The notes: a model not told the origin generated them from the letters alone. Counted from the first letter of the stretch, positions 12,801-25,400 are shown. The stretch: 64,000 nucleotides of DNA from Ptychodera flava (GCF_041260155.1 NC_091947.1:36822532-36886531); one strand, 5' to 3'. Made by a program: numbers and translations.

Positions 12801-14029
12801 GTGCATCACAATGCTTCTTACATAGCTCTTACTATCTTAAGATAGAAGACTTGTATTTTTTTCTATCAGCAGATTGATTGGTTTGAGTCTTTTCAGCACT
12901 GTTTACACAACCATTCTACATTACAAATCTTACCCTGGCCATGGTTTGTAACCCTATTTCAGCTTTGCAAAACAAATCATATGATTTGATAACTCTACAA
13001 TCCTTGGCATTTCTTGCATGTAAACAGACTTGGACTGGCTATATGCATATGAGTGGCCTATATGGAAGTCTTATGATGCAGTGCAAATCCAATTAAGATC
13101 ATCACATCACTTTGTAAGCTATAGAAATCAATAATGAACAATCAATTCAGCATTACTTGGTCCCAATTTGATTGAGAAATATTTTTGTGAGATGGGGGGG
13201 GGGGAGGAGAATATGGCAAAAAGACATGTTGAAATGGGACATTTCTGGACTTGTGCACATTTCTATGGTTATAGAATGTAATTATATAACGCTGGAAGCA
13301 TTGCCCTGCATGTTAATCCCAAGGATTGAAATTGAATTCTATTCAAGCTTTTATAAATAGCAGACTGAAAATGAGACTAGCATTGCCATTGAATAGCGGC
13401 CAATCCAATGATAGCAATATTACCAGTAAAACAACAAATTTAAGTGCTCTTGTCAAGCACTGATTTCAGTATGTTGCCCAGGCTTTGGGGCTTGTCCAAT
13501 GATATTCACTGCTATAGATGATTCAATGGTCTGCACAGTATCTATGCTGAAACTGACATGAACAATTTGTTGTATCTTCAGGTGTATTCTCCAACAAAAC
13601 TAAACTTCATGCTCATTCTGCCTCAAAAACAGAAAAACTTGCAATCTCAGTATATTAATGCTGTAACTAATTTGCACATTTGTAAACTTGTCAATTTTAA
13701 CATCATTCACGTGCAGTCTCATTGGTGAATCATGGGTAACTTTTTCATTTGACGTCTGTCTGCTGATAAATGTCAGCTCCTGTTTGGCAAAACCTGATGA
13801 AGATAGTTTATGTAAGGCTCTGATATTACGGGTGTTCAGTCAATGGCGGTCAGTAACCATACACAATAGGAAGCAGCTGCATTAAGGAAAATATTTCAGC
13901 TAATACTGCTTGGCTCTCTTTGTTAAACTCAGTCTAACTTTCAATGTCTTCTACCAAGCTTTGCCAGACTGTTGCAGCATTCAGTACACCATTTCATTAT
14001 TTGATTGGCTGATATTAATCATAGTTCTT
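9821..14029. other. No recognisable gene; possible MXD 3' UTR
   Basis: This stretch lies directly downstream of the minus-strand MXD stop codon and has no supported coding exon. A long 3' UTR could extend into it. One candidate minus-strand AATAAA reads as 'tttatt' at about 10254-10259, but AATAAA is common in AT-rich DNA, so this is weak. A G-run lies at 13193-13203. A small CG-rich patch at 11950-11985 ('gatgccggcctagccgctg') stands out and I cannot assign it. Confidence 0.4.
10050..10137. mobile_element. Diverged member of the ~92-bp TTAA MITE family
   Basis: It begins TTAACCCTGTCA and contains 'cccatggttatcaatgg' followed by 'ggccctggtcacaggga', in the same order as the member at 60847-60939 ('cccattgttatcaatgg', 'ggacctgtctacagga') and the intact one at 24133-24224. 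The right TTAA end is lost. Confidence 0.5.
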
Positions 14030-14148
14030 CTATACAACCACCATTTTGATGCTGTTTAACGTATATCCACCATCACTTCCATTTGTCTCAACGCTACTTC
14101 GTTCATCAGAATCACTGTGGCTGGTGTATCCAAGCACATCAACTTCAT
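14030..14148 (-). CDS. MXD: MXD exon 6 (acidic C-terminus)
   Basis: The acceptor is 'tttttattacag|at'. It encodes [19 protein letters not shown], an [10 protein letters not shown] block and the end NSIKMVVV with stop TAG at 14032-14030. The D/S-rich and 'GSDGGY' wording resembles the 'GSDEGYSS' tail of vertebrate MXI1. Confidence 0.9.
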
Positions 14149-17100
14149 CTGTAATAAAAATTCAAGAGTGGCATCAGCTTAGCTTTTTCAGTACAGGCAA
14201 TCACATGCAAACAATGTTTACATTTAGCACAAATCATTTTATACAGAAATTGACATGGTTGTGATCCACAAGAAAATGGCAAAATACAAACAACACCACA
14301 GAAACAATACTTCATCTGGGAAAAGCAGCACATTTTAATGATGCAAATATGTATGATTTATGAATAAGTTGAAAATATGATGAGCTTAATGTAATTGCTT
14401 TGTTTATTTTGACAAGTAGGTAGCGTTAACTACTGGTAGTGGACATTGTTGACATCTGGTTGCATACCTGGTGTAGTGTAATTGTCATGCAAATTAGCAC
14501 TTATGTTGATTTCCCTGGAGGCACACATGAACATTTATTGCAATGCCATTAAACAGACATTCTGAACAATGTGAGTACAGTTCATTGAATTCTAAACCTA
14601 TACACGGACCCTACACTTATTTTGGAATTAAAAGTATGCATGTAAACAACATGGATGGCAGTTCTCACTTGCTCACAGCATACATTACATAATTAGTAAA
14701 TACTGGTGTAAATTACCAACATTGATTTCACAGTAATATTTGTGTTGGAACATACCTTTTTCTGAATCATCAGAATACCCTGTGCTATCTTGCCTCGGTT
14801 TCCGCCTGTAAACACTTCTCATTGTTAGCTGTTCCAGTCTCCTCTTCAGAAATCTTTGTTCTCTGGACAACTTCTCTTTCTGCTGAGCTTGCTTTTTTTC
14901 TTTTTCCTCTAAATTCTGAAATCCCAAAATTTGATAAATGACATTCTCTTCTGACACGTCAGGTCAATACTCTTCATGGAATATCACTACATTTTACTTT
15001 TATGTTTAGAACACATGGAGATTAGAATATTCAAAGTGACATATCCATTTTAAATTGAATTCTAAAAGCTGTTACTATTTCCTTTCATAACTGTTCACAA
15101 TATCATTCAATGAAATATCATTGATAAGGAATCAGCTGGCACCATGGCAACAAACTTGCATGATATCAGGAATTGTATGACTATTAATTACATATTCACA
15201 TATCAATCCTTTGCTAGATGTCAAAGAATAATACTTCAATTTCATTAAAAGCCTATCAAAGAAAACATTTACCTGGATGAACATTTTGGCTTTAGTAAGC
15301 AGACCTAGTGTGGTATGTCTCGAAGCTTCACTGCCAACAGGTACTATTTCTTTTAACCTTTCAAGGCAATTTCGGAGATGTGCTCTCCTGTAATACAATG
15401 GTAACAAGTATAAAAGATTCAATGCTAATGGAAGAAGAACTATTGGTTGGTATTAGCTGAAGTCCTGGCTCTGTTTCCACACACTTTACTTTATATCCAT
15501 TTGTCATGGTTGGCAGAACAACTATTAATGTTGAATACTATTGAGAACACAACCATAACTTTTCTATGGCATGTGTGACACATCACTCTCACCATTTAGA
15601 TTTGCCTTGTGCACTCCCTACTTGAATATCTGTGCGACCCTGACCTGCTTTTTTACATGGTTATTCAAACCTTGATGTAACAGTAAAAAGCTAGCATGTA
15701 ATACGTAAATGAATCTAGGTACTTAAAGCCAGGTCTGTTTTGCAAGTCTCGCATTAATCCAAATAGTACATATGCAATAACATGATGTATTAGTATGTCC
15801 ATCATCTTGCCACAACTAAAGCTTAAACTACGTAGCACTAGTAATTGTCCAAGAACCATCAACAAACACCCGAAGGATAAATGTAAACAAAACTAGCCAG
15901 TCTTGGCAATAAAACTCAAAGCTTTCAACAGTTAGAAACCATGGTACTTAGATGGACAAACTGCCAGACCTCAACAGTCATGTTTTATTTATTTTTAGCA
16001 ATATCAAAAAAGACACATTCACTAGGAACACTGCTGGGCCTGGTAATTACAAATCAATAATATAAGCCTGGCCAATCTATCATTGTAGTTCAAAATTACA
16101 CCAAACAATATATTAAATGCAAATTACATATACCTATCTCAACTAAACACTGAACATTGCCTTTGCTTTCAAAATTTATTGAAACAGTCTTTGAACTATT
16201 TCATTTTCCACATGTTCTCTTAATGAAATTAAACTTAAAATATGACTATCTTCATTTTATTTGGTTGTATTTATTTGCATGATGAACATCAAAGGAAGTT
16301 TAAAGAATTTTAATTACATATCTTTACAACAATAAACCATTGTAACCATCAACATGTAAAATCTTCCTGAAAATTTCAGCCAATTTCAAATTAAAAAAAA
16401 TTACAGCAATCTGCTTCACACTCAAACAAAGTCAACATCTAAAATAAAATTCCAATAATTCTCAGTAAGTTTTAGCAACGTTGATCCTTGTCAGTATAAA
16501 ATAAATGTAATATATGAAAAGCATAAAATAGCTTTATACAACGCTCACGTACACAGGCAAATATCCTTCACCTGTGAAGGCTAACCTCACCAATTGAACT
16601 TGAAAGTGGTTTGACCTGACATGATACAAGCGCTATGACAAGGTCACTTTACAAAGAGGTGTTGCCAGTACATGGGCTTATCGTGGTTCTTGCCCAGAAA
16701 TAAGTCATTTAATTCTTTAGTTTACATTGGTAAGTTCTCATAAAAAAACACTAAGTCATATTTAAAACAATTTAAGAATCACTTTAACAACCACTTCAAG
16801 GATGTGATGTCATCTGCTGACAGGTATAACACATTTCAGTGAAATTAAATGCTATCAGTCATTTTCTTTACATTCAGCAACGTGTAAACTAAACAGAAGC
16901 AATTTCATTTATTCCCAACATACATTTTTAATCAGCTCTGTAATGCGTTCAGAGTGTTGCTCATGAGAAACTGCTATTATGAGAAACTAAGTTCACAAGG
17001 ACACAAAAATTTACACCACTCAACCATTGCCATTAAGGAAAATGAAGTTCACAATCAAATGAAAATGTATAACCTACTCCACCACGGTCTATTTCAAATT

Positions 17101-19391
17101 AATGTATGATTTCCCTTGCTGTTACAGTGGATATAGATATAAGGGCATTTTCACAAAGTCATTTCCAATACAGAAGAATTGTTTGGTTCCTTCAAATCTT
17201 GAAACCTTGCAAAGTCAACTGACATATTCACATTGGAAAATGAGATGTACTGCTGATATTGTCGACTGCTCTAATACAAGTACACTATACAGCTATACAT
17301 TTACAGTATACCTAACACAGCTACGGAATACAAGCACCAAGGAGGTCAATATGCACCACTTGGTAATATATTAGCATAGGCTAATCATCTTCCAATAGAA
17401 AAGCATGTCACTGAGTGCCCCAGCCTATTGTATGCAAAAATATTGGGGCTGCATAATGGCTTTTACACTCACACACTCACACTGTTTCAGAGACACACAG
17501 TCCATACATATTTATCATACCATGAATCTGTTTGTTATAGGGAGTGATGTAATTCTCTTGACCAGTTAAACGCCTCCCCAAGTAAACTACCATAGTTTCT
17601 ATTTGAGGTTGTGAGGTCATATCTGATAAAGATTGACATAGCCTCACTGCCAATAGGAAGTGTCTCTTGTATATTTTGTAGCTGTGGTTTTAGGAACACT
17701 AATCAATATGAATGCCTGAAAATTTATGTTGAGTTTGCCAACTGATTGATACTATATGATTTCCTTACACTAAGAATGTGCTTATTTATTCCCAAACAAT
17801 ATGATACTGTTTACAGCAGACCAAAAAACAATAATTAGCAATTTGCGATGCACAGTACCATATCTTCATACATTATGCTATGAGATGTCAATTTCAATGC
17901 TAGCGTTTCATAGAAATTCCAGGCCAAGGTTGACAGGAAGTCACATTCACTATGCCGAAGTTACATAGGTAAAGCTCCAAGATAATGCATTACACAACAC
18001 CACTTCAAGTCCAAAATCCTTATTGTTTATACCAACAACCAACTGTCAATAGTTCGGGTCAGTTAAATTGGAGCCGCAACCAATCATGCATAATTCATGA
18101 GGTATTATCCTTTTGCCGGTTAAGATGTGGGCAATGGAGGGAAATTGACAACAACACAACGGAAAAAACGTCTCCCACACCTCCGTGCAACTTACCTATT
18201 TTTCTCTAATTCGTTGTGGGTTGACCGACTGAAAATCAGAGAAACACATAAAAATGCGTAAACATTAGTCAACCGGCAGTATCATTTCAATACTTTGAAC
18301 GATTTTCCTGTCTGTCAGTGTCAGTCTCACGGTTTGTTTATGTACGCTTCACCCACGTTGAAAACGCTGTCACGGCCGCGCCGCTTTTTTATTTTATAAA
18401 GACGTGTACGTTTGTCATGATATTACAGGCATTTGCAAAAATAATTTAACTCGCGATTTTTTTAAAATTATTTAAAATTAATTACTGATTTATTTATGTA
18501 TTAGTCGCGTCAAATCCAATTAAAAAGGAAGCCTACGGTTATTTTTCTGAACTTGCGTTTCGCCCCGCATTTTGATTGGAGCAGCTGATCGTCTGAATCG
18601 TGCATGCAGCTGGCTCGTTTTATTGTGCGAAGTCCAGCACGCGACCGACCGACTTTTTTTCGTGACCGTTCGCATGGCGTAATTGTGCGTACTTTTTTAA
18701 CATGCACCTACAAATGCACGATTTGAACTGATACTATAAAAGTTTCGGTTTGTTTTTCTTAAAGCGCGTTGGCAAGTGAGCGATCAATTTCCCATGAATA
18801 CAACGGTAACACTTTGCCGGATTTTGGGCAAACGTCAACAAAAAAATGGCGCCCTGACGGCCACGTCGACTGACGTAAAAATCTTATGATTTAATGAAAT
18901 TTCAGACAGAATAGTACACTTTAAATGACAAAACAGAAGTGCAACAGCTCGATCATCTCGCAGTGCGAAACGAGCCAGGATTTTTTCTGTGATGCATGTC
19001 GCCCAGGTGCCCTGCCCATATTGTCAGCTGGTCGGGTTTGTTTACATTCAGATTTCCGAAACCAACATCAGGAAACGTCAAAAAAATCCCCTAAAATTAT
19101 TCTGGCATTACTCACCTACTACTGTGGGTTTTCTTCGTTTTCAGTCGTTTTCTCGATGATTCTTCGTTTATAGGCAGTTGTGATGCATACCCATGCTCTG
19201 ATTCTGGACACAAAAAAGTCTGGGTCAGTAGAAAATCGCCGCAAAGATGGAGATCATGCCCAGCTGTCACGAACGACACGGCATGTCGATTATCAACATC
19301 ACAACACCCGACTCGATTGTCAGTTTTACTTACCACGCTCCCTTCTTTCTAGATATTCCGCTGCCTGAATCAACTGGGCTATGTTCATCAT
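14030..19391 (-). CDS. MXD: MXD/MAD family bHLH-zipper transcriptional repressor, 6 exons
   Basis: Joined minus-strand exons: 19391-19334, 19203-19116, 18228-18196, 15387-15273, 14915-14756 and 14148-14030. Together they make 573 nt, 190 aa plus stop, with every intron GT-AG and phases closing exactly. The N-terminus [18 protein letters not shown] is the Sin3-interaction helix of MAD proteins. [11 protein letters not shown] follows, as in vertebrate MXI1/MXD. The basic region [15 protein letters not shown] (about aa 51-65) keeps the E-box-reading His, Glu and Arg. The HLH contains [12 protein letters not shown], and a leucine-rich zipper ([13 protein letters not shown]) follows. The C-terminus is acidic and serine-rich ([12 protein letters not shown]), ending KMVVV. 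By family, it dimerises with MAX, binds CACGTG and recruits SIN3/HDAC to antagonise MYC in the nucleus. The paralogue within MXD1-4/MXI1 cannot be settled by eye. The start could be 19391 or the next ATG at 19388. Confidence 0.95.
14756..14915 (-). CDS. MXD: MXD exon 5 (leucine zipper and linker)
   Basis: The acceptor is 'gggatttcag|aat'. It encodes [30 protein letters not shown] and a charged linker ending DDSEK, then the donor g|gtatgt. REQRFLKxRLEQL is a hallmark of the MXD zipper. Confidence 0.95.
15273..15387 (-). CDS. MXD: MXD exon 4 (helix-loop-helix)
   Basis: The acceptor is 'tattacag|g'. It encodes [18 protein letters not shown] and [16 protein letters not shown], then the donor cag|gtaaat in phase 0. 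It covers helix 1, the loop and helix 2. Intron 3 upstream is the longest, at 2.8 kb. Confidence 0.96.
18196..18228 (-). CDS. MXD: MXD exon 3: 33-nt micro-exon of the basic region
   Basis: The acceptor is 'tctgattttcag|t' and the donor ag|gtaagt. It encodes [11 protein letters not shown] and the first two bases of the next Arg codon, i.e. most of the DNA-binding basic region. It was found by searching for the piece needed between exons 2 and 4, and it closes both phases. Confidence 0.95.
   Translation of the reverse strand, partial: SVNPQRIREK
19116..19203 (-). CDS. MXD: MXD exon 2
   Basis: The acceptor is 'ttttttgtgtccag|aa'. The exon reads [20 protein letters not shown] and a lysine-rich run (KTKKTHSS), then the donor ag|gtgagt. 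The EHGYAS block is diagnostic for MXD/MXI1. Confidence 0.95.
19334..19391 (-). CDS. MXD: MXD exon 1 (SIN3-interaction domain)
   Basis: It encodes the amphipathic SID helix ([18 protein letters not shown]) and ends at the donor g|gtaagt in phase 1. Intron 1 is only 130 bases. Confidence 0.93.
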
Positions 19392-19682
19392 TGTAATTTA
19401 CTAAATAATTTTCCCAAAACACTAAATTTCTGGCAAGATGTGGAAAGGAAAATGTCCAATTGTCGTCGATCGATGCGTAGCTCGCACAGTTACCTATAGC
19501 CGCATATATTCTTGCAATAAATTTTGCACGTTGAGGTCAGTTCACAAACAATATTAGCAATTCAAATTAAAATCCCGTATCAATATTTTCCAATTGGCCA
19601 AAATAGGTCACATGATCAAATTTATCCAATCAATGGTCATCATGCTGTGTCGTGACGTCACTGGACGACGACATGTGGGACA

Positions 19683-19688
19683 CACGTG
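19683..19688. promoter_or_regulatory. CACGTG E-box upstream of MXD
   Basis: A perfect palindromic MYC/MAX-type E-box lies about 290 bases upstream of the MXD start codon. Two more are at 20427-20432 and 20674-20679. Three in 1.3 kb exceeds chance expectation for a 6-mer. Function is inferred. Confidence 0.45.
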
Positions 19689-20426
19689 GATGACGCCACG
19701 CCCTGTAGAAAAGAATCATAACAAGCGAACTGAACGAAAATTCTCTCTTTCACAGTGATATTTAGGTCAATAAAATCTCACATTCTTGCAATATGGAAGC
19801 AGAATATATTTTGTACGGTATCAAATCAAAAGTGGCGTGACACTACTTGCAGAACTGGAAAAAAAAAAATTGACCAAAACACTACAGTGCATTTTGGGAT
19901 ACATTGCGAGGGGCGTCTGTCGTTTGTTATGACAATGTCAAACCCAGCTGATAGTGTAAATAATCTGCCTCTATAAATAGCCACATGTATTTGCTCCAGT
20001 TTATGTACTGGTTCAGCCAAAAAGCCGTATTCTCCGCCATTCCCTTCTCGCGCTGAATCAGAATTATAACTATGATAAGCAGGAAGTCAATTTCTCAGAA
20101 AAGAAGGCACAATGTTGACAGGCAAAAATGCACGTTCGTACTGCTGGCGTACAATAGAATCCCACCTACGCGCATGTCGCGTCATAAGTACCCTCGAGTT
20201 CCTTTGCAATATTTAAATCAGGGTTTGCCTGCATTGCACAGCTGACTGTGGTATGGTAGAAGAAGTAATAGAACTCAACAACACAAAGAATTCTCACATG
20301 AGCGCTCTCTGTATTATCTTGCAACCTGCACTGCAAGTTTTACAACATAATTTGCGGTGGTGAACGCGGTTATGGCATTTTTTATATGCCGTTCGGCTCA
20401 AAGGGACTGTCGAACGTGCGATTACC

Positions 20427-20432
20427 CACGTG
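20427..20432. promoter_or_regulatory. Second CACGTG E-box
   Basis: A perfect CACGTG within a CpG-richer block (18.3-20.7 kb) that surrounds the MXD 5' end. Confidence 0.35.
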
Positions 20433-20673
20433 TCGTGTTGTTCTTGTACAAAGTTCGTAAATGATGTAGAGCATTGCAGGAAACACGTATTAAACGCTCT
20501 CGACAAGGATACAGGATGCCCTCGACGGGGATCAAACCACCCTACATTGGGGTCGACGAGGCCAACAATTTTCCTTCGACAAGAGATGTCAATGATGGAT
20601 GGAGAGATATTTTTTATTAGACACATTTTATATAATGAACTTGACATCATGCCAACTCGTACGATTCTGAGAC

Positions 20674-20679
20674 CACGTG
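20674..20679. promoter_or_regulatory. Third CACGTG E-box
   Basis: A perfect CACGTG about 1.3 kb upstream of the MXD start. It could equally be a chance match. Confidence 0.3.
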
Positions 20680-21279
20680 TTCAGCTTGTTGACATGGTGG
20701 TAACATGTGCCTGTCCTGTCATATGATACGTCATTTGATACTTCCCAACATTTAAGTGTACATTCCTATTCATCAGGTTTCCATGGACTCTCCTGATTGG
20801 ATATTCCATAGACAGCGCAAGCCACACTCTGCACAGATGTATCAACACCCAATGGATTATATTATATAGTGACTGGGCAACTTAATGGCAAGTTGTTTAT
20901 CAGCTTTAGCCAAAACTTGGCAAAAGAAAATTGACCTAATTAACTAGCTGACAAAATTTTCAATATGGAAATAAAGAGTTACCATTACTTTAATACTCAT
21001 GATGTCAACAAGAGTTGATGCGAGAACCAGGGATTGAAGACTGCCCCTTTAACAATTTAAGCACAGGGAACTCTGGCTCCTTGTTTGAATGTTTGTTTAT
21101 ACATGTTTGTCTATGTGTTACGTATTATTATTTCCATATACAATAAAGAACCTATAATGCTCGCTGTTTGTTTTAATATTTGTCGATAGAGAACAGTGCT
21201 TGTTTGTTTGTTTGTTTATTGACTGTATTTACAAACAAAAGAAATTACTACATCAGTTGTTAAGGTAGCTACAGTAAGA

Positions 21280-21376
21280 CTGTTATTTTTTTCTCAGTTA
21301 TAGAAGTCCAAAACCCCAATAAAGTATATTTTCTGAAAGCCCTAATATTGAGAAATCCGACTGTACACAGTACATA
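21280..21376. repeat. Dispersed direct repeat, copy 1
   Basis: The block 'tttttctcagttatagaag' through 'ctgaaagccctaatattgag' to 'cacagtacat' recurs almost unchanged at 22322-22414. Both copies precede inverted-repeat or MITE-like sequence. Confidence 0.7.
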
Positions 21377-21763
21377 GTCATTATTTGCATTATAGTCACA
21401 TGACAAGCATTTTGCTGAACCTCCACAAATAGATTTTTCCTCCCTTCAGTGAACACTCTGCATGATTTCCAGTTGAAATTTGGTAATACCCTTCAGATCA
21501 GTGTCTAGGATTTCCTATATAAGCCTTTTTTATGGTATGCACTATTAAAGGTGTTGGACTATAGGGTGCTTTTCAAGGAATTGTCGCACCATATAATTTG
21601 AATGGAGACTCAGAGAAAAAATTGCAGACAGGGATTTGAAGGGTATTGCTAAGGCTTGTCAATGCATAAATTTCAACTGAAACTTGTGCAGCGTGTTCGT
21701 TAAAGGGAGGAAAAACCGATTTTAGCAAAATGCTTGTCACGTGACTATTATGCAAATAATGAC
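21377..21763. mobile_element. Foldback (inverted-repeat) element, ~390 bp
   Basis: 21377-21416 (starting 'gtcattatttgcattatagt') is the reverse complement of 21724-21763 with about three mismatches in 40. Weaker complementarity continues inward (e.g. 'tttttcctccctt', 'cagttgaaattt', 'aatacccttca' on the left against their complements on the right) to about 21500 and 21630. No coding capacity. The copy 1 direct repeat abuts its left arm. Confidence 0.7.
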
Positions 21764-22175
21764 TGCTATTTGATTATGTCCATTATCATGAAATAGTGCA
21801 TATTTGCAATTTATTGATTTACATGTGAAAAATACTTATCAGAAGCACATTTATAATTTCAAAGTCTGTGTGTATATCCATGTTAAAATATTATTGTTTA
21901 ATCTAGAATTTGTTTATTTAGTCAGTTATTCTACATGTATTGTAATAAAATCTTACAGTACAATTGTCTGTGCCATGGGGACACTTGAATCATACTTGTT
22001 ATGAAAAAGCAGCTAATGATTTTTATTGGTCAATATATATTCCTGTGTTTGTCCAAATATTCTGTGAAATAATGAAGAATAAATTTCTACTGTATTTTAT
22101 TTTTGAGTCAGATATCTCAGCAGAGTTGCATCAGCCTAATTACTTGGTTATACACGTAGTAACTTTATTAATGAT

Positions 22176-22251
22176 TTAACCCTTTCACTGGCATTGGGTT
22201 GGCCCATTGTGGATGGTGGACTTGTTTACAGGGGAAATAGGGGTGAACAGG
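22176..22251. mobile_element. TTAA MITE family member, right end eroded
   Basis: It starts TTAACCCTTTCACTGGCAT and ends 'aggggtgaacagg', matching both sides of the intact element at 24133-24224, but the closing GGGTTAA is lost. Confidence 0.65.
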
Positions 22252-22321
22252 AGAATTTTTTTTACAATACTCTTGACATAGAGTTAGGGTAGTTACATAC
22301 CTTATAGACACTTTCAGATTT

Positions 22322-22414
22322 ATATTTTTTCTCAGTTATAGAAGTCCCGAGCCCAAATAAAGTCTATGTTTTCTGAAAGCCCTGATATTGGGAAATCTGA
22401 CCGTGCACAGTACA
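22322..22414. repeat. Dispersed direct repeat, copy 2
   Basis: Near-identical to 21280-21376, from 'tttttctcagttatagaag' to 'gcacagtacac'. Here the inverted-repeat partner sequence is absent. Confidence 0.7.
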
Positions 22415-25400
22415 CACGCATGAAAATATTTCAAAAAAACAAGATAATATTCCTGCATAATTTCATAGTAATAATTTTTTTAAAAGTTAGTTGGCATCAC
22501 TTCAAACAAGAGTTTCTGGACTGATTTTTTCTAAGAAATGAACAAAATGATCTCATAGAGGTGTAATCTTAATCATTTTGTTACAGTAAAAATATATTTG
22601 AATAAGTAAATATAAGTAGCCTTTAAAAATATAAAAATAAATTAGTTTTTCAGAAAGGGTCAAAAATGATCTAGCTACTCAGAAAATTTGAAAAACTGTT
22701 GTAAATAATAGTGTTAATTGCTGACTGATAAACACCTTGAAAATAATAGAATCCATGAAATGAATCTTTTAAAGGACTCTATATTCAATATCATTTAACA
22801 GATCAATCACTCAAGAAATTAGTCTTGTACCAAATACAAGCATTGCCTTCTACCATCATGGTACAAAGCTAGTAGTAGACTTTTGAAATGACATGTAGAG
22901 TATGTTTAATGAGTACTTTCTGTGTCCACATTGGTTAGCTTTCAGAATATATCTTTTCTGATTGTATTCTTCTGGGGCAGAACAGGGGCAGAGATCCTAA
23001 CATAACATAGTCTGAGTTCTTTCATCACTCACTTTTCCTGTTCTTATTCAGGGTCTTATACCTATGAGCATGGTGAATTTATCTTTCATATACCTAAGTC
23101 TTATCCATTAAAATGTTAACAATGTTCACAATGATTATTGATATTTTTATAGTCTTGACAAATTAACCAAACTGAAAAATGTTTGCATGTACTTTTGGTT
23201 GAGAAGGAAATTACAGCTGCGAGGATACACTTTGTTCTCATACTGGTAATTTGGTTGGATAAAACAGACCACTCATCAGCCACTTTACACCTCTGCAAAC
23301 CTACCATCACAATTCCAATTGTTTCAAATTGGAATTGGAACTTGTTATCACACAAAGATTGACAACTATATATTTTTTCCAGAACTTTTCTGCAATTGTC
23401 AAAGGATATTTTGCTAGTATTCTTCTCTTAGAACAGGAAAAAAGTATATTTCTCAGAGTTACATAATGCCAAGTAAAGGTATGATACAGAATTGTGCAGC
23501 ACCCAATATGAAGATATAAAGTAAAATAAGATCTTATTCAGATACTCAGTTTCTTCAACATGACTGCATTGAGTGACACTGGAACCATGAAGAGACTTTT
23601 AAGTCACAATTATCAGTCATGTTTGCTGAAAGTGAACTTTATTCTTGGTAAGTGTTGACAAATGACCTTTGTGGAATGTGATAAACAATTACAGTTACAA
23701 AGGCAATGAGTGCATTATGCAAATAACATGCTTCAGATATCACTAATGATATATCTACTGGCTGAAATACAGTGTGTTAAATTGAAGTGATGATAGACAG
23801 ACCTGTATTAGTGGATCACACTGAGGGAAAGTATGCAGTTATACATTTGCATAAATTAATTAACACAATGGATAGTATTCGGTTGGTCAGAGTCAGTATA
23901 GGAGTAGATGGGATTGTCGGCTTTGACAATATTACTGATAATATTAATGTTATCAGATATCATTAGATAAAAAAGAAAGGAGTATTATCTTTTCCTCCCT
24001 GACAGCCTCAGACTGTCTTAAAAGCATCAACTTATTCAGTATATCTTACCATCACATTAAAGCACATATAAAACATCAATCTACAATAACCCTCTGCAAT
24101 ATCCCTGACACTCTGCTATTGTCAGACTAACTTTAACCCTTTCACCACCATGGTTTGCCCAAATCCATTGTTTTCTATGGTAAAGATGGACCTGTATACA
24201 GGGAACTGGGGGTGAAAGGGTTAAAGTTACACAATGTTATTTTAAAAGTCACAGTTTGAATACATGCCATTAACAGAAAGCTTTCACCCTCCAACTGAAG
24301 AAATGAAAATGGTGCAATATCATTTGAAGGAATCAGAAAGAATTATCCTTATAACACAGTTTGTTCGGTGCATAAATGTTAATAAACACTCTAGAGACAA
24401 ACCCATTACCCAGGTCCTATGATCACTTATTTTTCCATGATACAGAAAATCACAAAGACCTTAAAGCATTGTAAGAGTCTAAAAGCTTATGAAAACGTTA
24501 TCATTGAAAGATGTATTGATATGTAGTACATTGAACACACCTTCCTTCTGTCCAAAAAGTTTACCTTGTTGGTCTGAATTCTTTACATTGTCATATTAAG
24601 ACCATTAAACATCACTAGTACTTTTTCTAAAGCTAATAATCTATGCAAAACAATCTTCCTGTAAATTTCATTTTACCTTCTGGCTCTTAATAGATTTGGT
24701 TTCTTGTGTTATATACCTCTGTTTATTTGAATTTACCCTGTAGTTAATACTACATTTGAATGATTTGAATGTTAGAACAGGATGAGCAGTTCAAAATAGA
24801 TGACATATGTACACCAAATTACCTACAAGAAAATCTGAACAACACGTTTTTGTACTCTTATAAAGTCCATGATTGTTTGTGACACATATAAATATACGGC
24901 TGTATTCTACCTTTGTTTGAAATGTCTACACTACAGTCAGTTGGGAGTCAAACATTTCTTTTACTTACAAGCTATTTGGCGTTTGGTAAACATGCATTGT
25001 GTGCATGGAACCAGTAATCACAGCCAGTAGACTGACTGTTATTGACTCCTGGATGAGTCAACTTTATAATGATGAAAGAAAGACTGGTAATGGTGATAAA
25101 TACATACTTACAGAGTGTTTAAATCAAACTTTACCGTGGAAAATTATTTGCATAATATTTCTGACCTTAGCCTGAGGCGTTGTCTTACAAAGTTTTGTGT
25201 TAGTGACCACAATTTAGAAATAGGTAGGAAAAAACTCCTAAAATTCCCTTAAATGAGAGAATTTGTCATAGATGTAATATGAATGAGTGAGATATGATGA
25301 ATGGCATCTAGTTTTTTCCTGTACCAATTTACAGAGGAAAGAAAACATTTAAGTTGTGAAATTATAGATGACAGAATCACTGCTGTTTACAAGAGAAAAG

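Larger units (their letters stand above)
19392..21370. other. CpG-richer MXD upstream region, no gene assigned
   Basis: CpG content is visibly higher than in flanking DNA (for example 19450-19500, 19650-19700 and 20380-20580), as expected near a promoter. Two overlapping frames, minus 20294-20650 (118 aa) and plus 20430-20726 (98 aa), resemble no family I know. The minus one has a Cys/His-rich tail (CHNRVHHRKLCCKTCSAGC) but no supporting splice or homology evidence. 21180-21220 has a (TTTG)n run. Confidence 0.4.

Noticed and set aside
20500..20600. Possible tRNA B box ('ggtttgatcccc' on the minus strand)
   Set aside because: No A box at a workable distance and no cloverleaf.
20294..20726. 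Two overlapping frames (118 aa minus, 98 aa plus) in a CpG-rich block
   Set aside because: No family resemblance, no splice sites tying them to other exons, and they overlap each other; high GC alone can keep frames open.
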